64,000 nt of DNA from positions 186,001-250,000 of the forward strand of contig JAXGZG010000004.1 of assembly GCA_040771825.1 (NCBI GenBank), given 5' to 3'. The position numbers and the translations under genes were made by a program. This document shows, piece by piece, positions 59,109-64,000 of the stretch. A model generated the notes under the pieces. The model did no database searches and had not been told where the DNA came from. It worked only from the letters and a program-made list of their open reading frames with translations. Origin of the DNA: JAXGZG01 sp040771825. Its GTDB lineage: Bacteria; Bacillota; Sulfobacillia; Fermentithermobacillales; Fermentithermobacillaceae. Positions within the stretch are counted from its first letter, which is position 1. Each line of letters opens with the position of its first letter.

Positions 59109-60605
59109 CTACCTCCAGTTGCGCAAAAGCTCCACAAAAAGCGCCACCCCATACCCTGCGGCACCCTTGGGCGTTTCCGGCGTTCCTTTGGACTCCATAG
59201 ATACGCCCGCCATATCTATATGTGCCCAGGGCACGCCATCGGGCACAAATCTCTGCAGGAAGCACCCTGCGGTCGAAGCCCCCGCGGGCCTACCGCCCGA
59301 GTTCTTCACGTCAGCCACATCGCTCTTTATCTGCTCCTGGTATTCCTCGAAGAGAGGGAGCGGCCAGACCCTGTCACCTGACTTGCTGCCGGCCTCCTGC
59401 AACAGAATCGTGAGTTTCTCGTCTCCCATTACCCCGGCAGCGCCGCTTCCCAGAGCCACCGAACAAGCGCCCGTAAGAGTCGCAATATCGAATATGGCGT
59501 CGGGGCTGTACTCTTTGGCGTAGGTTAGGGCATCGGCAAGGCACAGCCTACCTTCGGCATCGGTGCTTATGATCTCAATGGTGAGGCCCTTCATAGACTT
59601 CTCAACGTCCCCGGGCCTCGACGCTCCCCCGCCCGGCATGTTCTCGGTGGCGGGAATAAGGCCAACGACTCTGATGGGCAAGTTGAGGAGAGCCGCCGCT
59701 CTTATGGCCCCCAGAACCGCCGCGCCGCCTGCCATGTCCCCTTTCATAGCTTCCATGCCAGCGCCGGGCTTTAGGGAAATACCGCCACTGTCAAAGGTAA
59801 CCGCCTTCCCAACTAGAGCCACAGCAGGAAGGTCAGCCTTTCCCTGGTTATGTTCCAAGACGATGAAGCGGGGGGGATTGTGACTTCCCCTGGCGACGCT
59901 AAGAAATGCGTTCATCCCTAGTTTAGTTATGTCCGCTTGGTCTAGAATCGTTACCTTAAGGTTGCATATGCCCGCTATGCTCTGAGCAATCTCCGACATC
60001 CGGAACGGCGTCAGCGCATTAGCCGGGAGGTTCGTCAAGTCCCTTGCAAAACACACGGATTCGCCCACGATTTGACCGGCTTTGGCGCCTTGAGTCACTT
60101 GCTGGATCTTGGAGGGATCGCTTTCGACCAAGGTGAATCTCTTTGTATCTGGCCGATCAGGTTTCACGGTTTTCAATTCCGCAAACCGGTAAAGGCCCAT
60201 GACCGCCCCTTGGGCTACGGCTTCGGCGGCAGTCCGCCCCGAAAGATCCTGGCCAACTAGAGTGTGCAATGCCGTCGACACCGTCTCGGCGCCCAATTCT
60301 CGGGCCTTCTTGGTCGCCAGAGCCGAGGCTCTTCGCAGAACGCCTCTGTCCAGATTCTGGGGCTTGCCCACACCCACAAGGATTACAAGCCTGGCGGGAA
60401 TTCTGCCGTCAGGATGGATGACCGAGACTTCTCCAGTCTTTCCCGTGACTACTCCTTTGGCCATGAGCCTTCCGATCTGACCGTTCAGAGCAGTATCAAC
60501 ATGGCTTAGGGCTGCATCAAGTCTCTCTTTGCCTTGGAATACTCCCAAGGCTATGGCGTCAGACTTCTCCTCCTGAATCACACCAAACGAGGCTTCGATT
60601 AGCAT
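59109..60605 (-). CDS. pepA: leucyl aminopeptidase (M17)
   Basis: 498 residues, usual length for cytosol aminopeptidases. The catalytic domain carries VGKAVTFDSGGISLKPG (about 257-273, metal-binding Lys and Asp), DMAGGAAVLGA, and STDAEGRLCLADAL (about 345, metal-binding Asp and Glu with the active-site Arg). The N-terminal macro-like domain is present. It removes N-terminal residues from peptides in the cytoplasm. The ATG has GGAGGTG upstream. It lies 23 nt after the transporter gene and 45 nt before the small 58779 gene, so these four genes probably form an operon. Confidence 0.94.
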   Translation of the reverse strand: MLIEASFGVIQEEKSDAIALGVFQGKERLDAALSHVDTALNGQIGRLMAKGVVTGKTGEVSVIHPDGRIPARLVILVGVGKPQNLDRGVLRRASALATKKARELGAETVSTALHTLVGQDLSGRTAAEAVAQGAVMGLYRFAELKTVKPDRPDTKRFTLVESDPSKIQQVTQGAKAGQIVGESVCFARDLTNLPANALTPFRMSEIAQSIAGICNLKVTILDQADITKLGMNAFLSVARGSHNPPRFIVLEHNQGKADLPAVALVGKAVTFDSGGISLKPGAGMEAMKGDMAGGAAVLGAIRAAALLNLPIRVVGLIPATENMPGGGASRPGDVEKSMKGLTIEIISTDAEGRLCLADALTYAKEYSPDAIFDIATLTGACSVALGSGAAGVMGDEKLTILLQEAGSKSGDRVWPLPLFEEYQEQIKSDVADVKNSGGRPAGASTAGCFLQRFVPDGVPWAHIDMAGVSMESKGTPETPKGAAGYGVALFVELLRNWR

Positions 60606-60628
60606 GGTAGCACCTCCACCTAGTAAAC

Positions 60629-61984
60629 TTAATCAACCACAGATATCCTCGCAGCGGGAAGGTAGATCCGACAATCTGGAAACCGCTTCATCACCGTATA
60701 ATGCATACCGGCTTCCACCGCGCTCCCCAAGGCCACTGCCAGCGCCCCAGCCGCCCCTCCTATGCCGGGGTACAATCTAGCCAAGAGAACCACGGACGCG
60801 GAAGTAACCACGACGTTAACGAACTTTCCTGCGGTTACGGCCGCGGCGTGTTTGGAGAACATCAGGACACCCCCATAGAACTCGACAAGGGCGGCAAGTA
60901 TCGGGGTCACCGTAAGAATTCCCAACGTCCGTACAGCTTCCCTGCTTATTTCGGGCGGGGTTCCAATAATCCGACCAAATATCCAGTGGCCGACAACCGG
61001 GATGCTGCATACCAAGAGACAGGCTGACCCTATCGCCCCTAAGCCCGCGGCAAAGCGCCGCACCTTGGAAAAGGTCTCAGGATCACTGGCGAAAACCACT
61101 ACCAGGTGGTAGATGTTGTAAGTCAGCGCAACAAAAATGTAGGAGAAACTGCTGGCCACCTGATAACCGGCCATGGCTATTTCCGGGTCAGCCATCCGTG
61201 ACAGTGATGCGGTTATGATGGGTCTAGCTATGGTCTGCACGGCAGCCGCCAGCGAAAGAGGAACCGCGAAAGAGAACACTTGAGATGGCCGGAGAGGTAA
61301 AACGCACGGGTCATCTTCACCAACAGGTGGCACAAACCACCTTGAGACTACATATGCCATGAGCGCCTCGGTACACAGACCACCCATTAGTATGCTGGCA
61401 CCCACTGGTCCAAAGGGCCACACCTTCGGCAGCAAAGCCGCAAGGCCCAGCATGACTCCGATCCTCGCTCCCATGTTAACGGTCATCCACGCCGTCTTCT
61501 TCTGAAGGACTATGAGTGACTGGAAAAGGGAGCGAAACGCCGATGATATAGGCCATAGCAATAAAACCCGCAAGGACGGGACCGCAAGCCGGTAGACCGG
61601 CTCTGACAACCCCAGGAGGCCCACGAGAATCGCCCGGGACAAGGGCGTCCAGCTCACTAACGCTAAGGCAGAGGCCAACACGGCAAGTATCTGCAGAGCG
61701 GACTTTTTCACCACGGCAAAAGAGGTCTTTCCGCGGACGAAAGTCAAAGCCATCCGGTTCATCCCATAGCACGGGCTCTCGAACATTTGCGCAACGCTGT
61801 ACGCCCCGGCGTACGCGGCCAAAGCTATGGCGGGTTCAGGAGTCCTTGATACAGCCCCCGATACCACCGAGTGAGTGATCATCATCAACACCGAAGTGAC
61901 CGCTAGGGGAGCGTAGAACTTGACAATCTCTGTGTACGCCAACGACTTCACCGGAACCGGTCTTGCCTGCGCGGGACTATCCAC
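60629..61984 (-). CDS. MATE/MOP-superfamily multidrug or lipid transporter
   Basis: 451 residues with about 12 hydrophobic segments and an internal two-fold organisation typical of the MOP superfamily. Segments such as FYAPLAVTSVLMMITHSVVSGAVSR and FAVPLSLAAAVQTIARPIITASLSRM occupy equivalent positions in the two halves. Similar Clostridia proteins are annotated simply as multi antimicrobial extrusion proteins; a role in lipid-linked or spore-related export cannot be excluded. GTG start after GAGAGGACGAGG. First gene of the apparent transporter-pepA-58779-DUF1177 unit. Confidence 0.75.
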   Translation of the reverse strand: MDSPAQARPVPVKSLAYTEIVKFYAPLAVTSVLMMITHSVVSGAVSRTPEPAIALAAYAGAYSVAQMFESPCYGMNRMALTFVRGKTSFAVVKKSALQILAVLASALALVSWTPLSRAILVGLLGLSEPVYRLAVPSLRVLLLWPISSAFRSLFQSLIVLQKKTAWMTVNMGARIGVMLGLAALLPKVWPFGPVGASILMGGLCTEALMAYVVSRWFVPPVGEDDPCVLPLRPSQVFSFAVPLSLAAAVQTIARPIITASLSRMADPEIAMAGYQVASSFSYIFVALTYNIYHLVVVFASDPETFSKVRRFAAGLGAIGSACLLVCSIPVVGHWIFGRIIGTPPEISREAVRTLGILTVTPILAALVEFYGGVLMFSKHAAAVTAGKFVNVVVTSASVVLLARLYPGIGGAAGALAVALGSAVEAGMHYTVMKRFPDCRIYLPAARISVVD

Positions 61985-62204
61985 TGACCTCGTCCTCTCT
62001 CTGCCTGTGTTAAATACCCCTCAGCAAGTGAACTGCGCAAACTATCCTGCGTAGACGCAACCCACCATTAGACATTCGAGGTTGGTACAGCGAATTCCTA
62101 CAAAGGCTAACGTCAAACAACGCCCGATCGCCTCAGCCCATCCAGATCAAGCACAGACATGAATTCTCGGCAAACAGCAGATAGCAAACGGTATCCGTAG
62201 ACAG

Positions 62205-62233
62205 TTGACGGAAACCTTTCAGGCCTATAGGAT
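62205..62233 (+). promoter_or_regulatory. promoter of the lysine-riboswitch ABC transporter operon
   Basis: TTGACG (62205-62210), 17-nt spacer, TAGGAT (62228-62233). The expected start near 62240 is about 40 nt before the riboswitch. The gap 61985-62200 upstream of it shows no gene or other signal that I can identify. Confidence 0.55.
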
Positions 62234-62277
62234 ATTGCGTAACTTAATAGAGTCAGTTCGATGCCTCATCCTGATGA

Positions 62278-62465
62278 ACTGGGTGAGGTAGAGGCGCGGA
62301 GAGTGGTGGTACCTCGCAGAGGCCGGAAGCCTTAGAAGCGAGCGAAGGACACATATCCGCCGAAGCCCTTGCCGACCGAAGGCAAGGACTGGGCCCGCAT
62401 CTCACTAGGTGTGGGACTGTCACAGGTGAGTACCCCCATCTCACCAGTGAAGCGCTATCTCACGC
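62278..62465 (+). ncRNA. lysine riboswitch (L box)
   Basis: P1 is formed by GTGAGGTAG (about 62281-62289) and CTATCTCAC (about 62454-62462). Following the class pattern are AGGTAGAGGCGCGGAG, CGAAGGA, CCGCCGAAGC (62348 on), a stable CCTTGCC/GGCAAGG arm, CTGGGCCCGC and GGACTGTCACAG, all as in B. subtilis lysC-type leaders. It precedes a basic-amino-acid-type ABC transporter. No T-run terminator is visible between it and the gene, so it may act on translation, about 85 nt before the ATG. Lysine binding would reduce expression. Confidence 0.9.
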
Positions 62466-62548
62466 GGGGGGAAGGAGTGGGAGCTGGATCACCTGCGCTA
62501 GCCACGCGGGCAACAAAGGTCCATCAAACAAACCGGAGGTCAATCAGG

Positions 62549-63331
62549 ATGACATCAAGAAGAACATTAGGTTTTTTGGTATTTGTGGTTCTATCCGCAC
62601 TTTTCGCCACCTTTTGTCTCACCGCGTGCAAAACCGATGCCGGTGACACAAGCCTCTCTGACGTAAAGAAGAGCGGAGTAATCCGCGTAGCAACAGATGA
62701 CACTTACCCTCCCCTGGAATGGAACGACAACGGCAAGATCACCGGCTATGACATTGACATCATGACCGAAGTGGCTAGTAGGCTGGGAGTCAAAGCCGAG
62801 TTCATCTCGTCCAAGTGGGATGGCCTTCTCACAGGGCTTCAGGGCAAGCAGTATGACGCCGTGATCTCCTGTATGAACATTACCCCCGATCGCGAAAAGG
62901 AAGCCAATTTTGTAGAGTACCAGCAGTGGCTCCAAGTTATCGTCATGTCCACCGGCGCGGAACCCGTGGATACGCTTGAAGGGCTCGAGGGGAAAACCAT
63001 AGCCGTCCAGATGGCCACCACAAGCGAAGATATGGCGAAGTCCGTGAAAGACGCCCAAGTCACTAGTTTTGAGAGTTTCGACACAACGTTTATGGAACTC
63101 AAGAACCGAAGATGCGACGCCATCGTCATAGACGAACCTGTTGGAATGTACTATCAGAAGAAGGAACCCGAAAGCTTCACCATCACAGGTTCTGCCGGAG
63201 AAAGAGCCCCCGTGGGCATAGCCACTAGAAAGGGCGCCACAGAACTCACTGAAGCGATTTCCCAAGCCATAGCGGATATGCGGGAAGATGGCGCCGCCCA
63301 GGGGATATTCGACAAGTGGTTCAGGCAGTGA
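62549..63331 (+). CDS. amino-acid ABC transporter substrate-binding lipoprotein (probably lysine)
   Basis: 260 residues with a lipoprotein signal (lipobox LTAC, Cys about residue 27). Family 3 binding protein: GVIRVATDDTYPPLEWNDNGKITGYDIDIMTEVASRLG, WDGLLTGLQGKQYDAVISCMNITPDREKEANFV and GIATRKGATELTEAI. The preceding lysine riboswitch suggests lysine (or another basic amino acid) as substrate. ATG at 62549 is chosen because GGAGGT lies 8 nt upstream; an in-frame ATG at 62369 falls inside the riboswitch. Its TGA overlaps the permease ATG (TGATG). Confidence 0.93.
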   Translation: MTSRRTLGFLVFVVLSALFATFCLTACKTDAGDTSLSDVKKSGVIRVATDDTYPPLEWNDNGKITGYDIDIMTEVASRLGVKAEFISSKWDGLLTGLQGKQYDAVISCMNITPDREKEANFVEYQQWLQVIVMSTGAEPVDTLEGLEGKTIAVQMATTSEDMAKSVKDAQVTSFESFDTTFMELKNRRCDAIVIDEPVGMYYQKKEPESFTITGSAGERAPVGIATRKGATELTEAISQAIADMREDGAAQGIFDKWFRQ

Positions 63332-63996
63332 TGGAAAACTCCAGAGTGCCTGTATGGCAATTTATTGTCGACATGCTGCCGAGGCTTTTGGGAGCGGCTA
63401 CGGTAACGATTCGGCTCACCTGTACGGCCATGCTTCTGGGCGTGTTCATCGGCGCAAGTCTTGCCCTTATGCGCACTTCTAGAAGCCGGGTCTTGTCTTT
63501 GGCGGCCGGGGCATATGTGACTGTATTCAGAGGGACGCCCCTTGTGGTTCAAATGCTCGTGGTGTACTTCGCGCTACCCCAAATTGGCCTGCGTTTTGAC
63601 AAGTTCACCTCGGCCACAGTGGCCCTCGCCATGAACGCCGGGGCCTACATCGCAGAGATCATCCGGGCAGCCATCGAGTCCATAGATCGAGGCCAGATGG
63701 AAGCAGGGCGGTCCTTGGGGATGAGTTACGGCATGACCATGCGGAGAGTGATCATCCCACAGACATACCGCAGACTGCTCCCGCCGCTGGGCAACGAGTT
63801 CATCGCCATGCTCAAAGATACCTCGCTGATAGCGCTAATAGGAGGAGAAGAACTGACCAGGGCTGGCCAACACATCATAAGCGCGTCTTTCCGTCCCTGG
63901 CCTGTATACTTGAGCGTCGCTGCCATCTACTTGACAATGACAGCGGCCTTCACGTTTCTGGTGCGGCATTGGGAGAGGAGGCTCCAAGATGGTTAG
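63331..63996 (+). CDS. amino-acid ABC transporter permease (HisM/GlnP type)
   Basis: 221 residues with about five membrane segments. RLLGAATVTIRLTCTAMLLGVFIG at the start, FRGTPLVVQMLVVYFALPQIG, and the EAA loop EAGRSLGMSYGMTMRRVIIPQTYRRLLPPLGNEFIAMLKDTSLIALIGGEEL, all typical of polar amino-acid uptake permeases. Starts at the ATG overlapping the previous stop. Works with the lipoprotein before and the ATPase after it. Confidence 0.94.
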   Translation: MENSRVPVWQFIVDMLPRLLGAATVTIRLTCTAMLLGVFIGASLALMRTSRSRVLSLAAGAYVTVFRGTPLVVQMLVVYFALPQIGLRFDKFTSATVALAMNAGAYIAEIIRAAIESIDRGQMEAGRSLGMSYGMTMRRVIIPQTYRRLLPPLGNEFIAMLKDTSLIALIGGEELTRAGQHIISASFRPWPVYLSVAAIYLTMTAAFTFLVRHWERRLQDG

Positions 63997-64000
63997 CCCC
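63989..64000 (+). CDS. start of the next gene, probably the amino-acid ABC transporter ATPase (cut by the window)
   Basis: An ATG at 63989 overlaps the permease stop and follows GGGAGAGGAGG by about 10 nt; only four codons (Met-Val-Ser-Pro) are in the window. Position in a binding-protein/permease operon makes an ATP-binding subunit (GlnQ/HisP type) the expected product, but the sequence itself cannot show it. Confidence 0.45.

Overview
This window looks like chromosomal DNA of an anaerobic, endospore-forming member of the Bacillota, of Clostridia type. Evidence: a cotJA-cotJB-cotJC spore-coat operon, an alpha/beta small acid-soluble spore protein, class II fructose-bisphosphatase GlpX, MutS2, rubrerythrin and another ferritin-like protein, AGGAGG-type ribosome sites with many GTG and TTG starts, and molybdenum and tungsten enzymology. 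GC content looks moderate to high by eye (not computed). I saw no rRNA, tRNA, CRISPR array, phage or intact insertion sequence. Genes are dense, mostly on the minus strand.

Layout. 1-13.1 kb (mainly minus): a P-type cation ATPase cut by the left edge, a histidine phosphatase, an amidohydrolase remnant, an M14 carboxypeptidase, a polyprenyl diphosphate synthase (plus), a YyaL/DUF255 protein, an M20 amidohydrolase, an orphan PAS histidine kinase, an amidase and a galE pseudogene. 13.2-21.4 kb (plus): a molybdopterin/tungstate operon, moeA-moeA2-moaA-moaC-MOSC/mogA-tupABC, led by a Moco/Tuco-type riboswitch. 21.4-36.6 kb: nitroreductase, three 94-bp repeats, an MBL hydrolase, glpX, rubrerythrin, a lone LivF-like ATPase with broken motifs, mutS2 without its Smr domain, a marR-RND efflux pair, the cotJ operon, a broken C_GCAxxG_C_C gene, a D-cysteine desulfhydrase-like enzyme, a ferritin-like protein and Hsp33.

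36.7-52.3 kb (minus) is the most striking region. It is one long, tightly spaced gene train: C_GCAxxG_C_C protein, molybdenum aldehyde oxidoreductase of the Desulfovibrio Mop type, a flavin/FeS/CCG-domain oxidoreductase, a small CxxC protein, a TrsS-like radical SAM protein, a methyltransferase, a PaaK-like adenylate-forming ligase, a MocA-like nucleotidyltransferase fused to a ModE DNA-binding domain, an HD protein, XdhC, ModABC and a molybdopterin-binding protein. I infer that it makes, matures and feeds molybdenum to the aldehyde oxidoreductase; the roles of the radical SAM, methyltransferase and ligase proteins are unknown. Its first gene is preceded by a promoter, a 93-nt domain closed by a perfect stem, and two intrinsic terminators, a riboswitch-like layout I cannot assign to a known class. 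A 19-bp motif shared by the promoter regions of the ModE-fusion gene and modA is a candidate site for that fusion protein.

52.4-64 kb: a membrane-anchored hypothetical protein, TruD, a trans-sulfuration PLP enzyme, a lactate permease, the spore protein, DUF1177, a small protein resembling the front domain of certain trypsin-like proteins, leucyl aminopeptidase, a MATE-like transporter, and a lysine riboswitch controlling an amino-acid ABC transporter that runs off the right edge.

Several genes carry frameshifts (galE about five; MOSC/mogA, the MocA-ModE fusion and a C_GCAxxG_C_C gene one each). Two of them lie in homopolymer runs, so sequencing error must be excluded for the single-indel cases.
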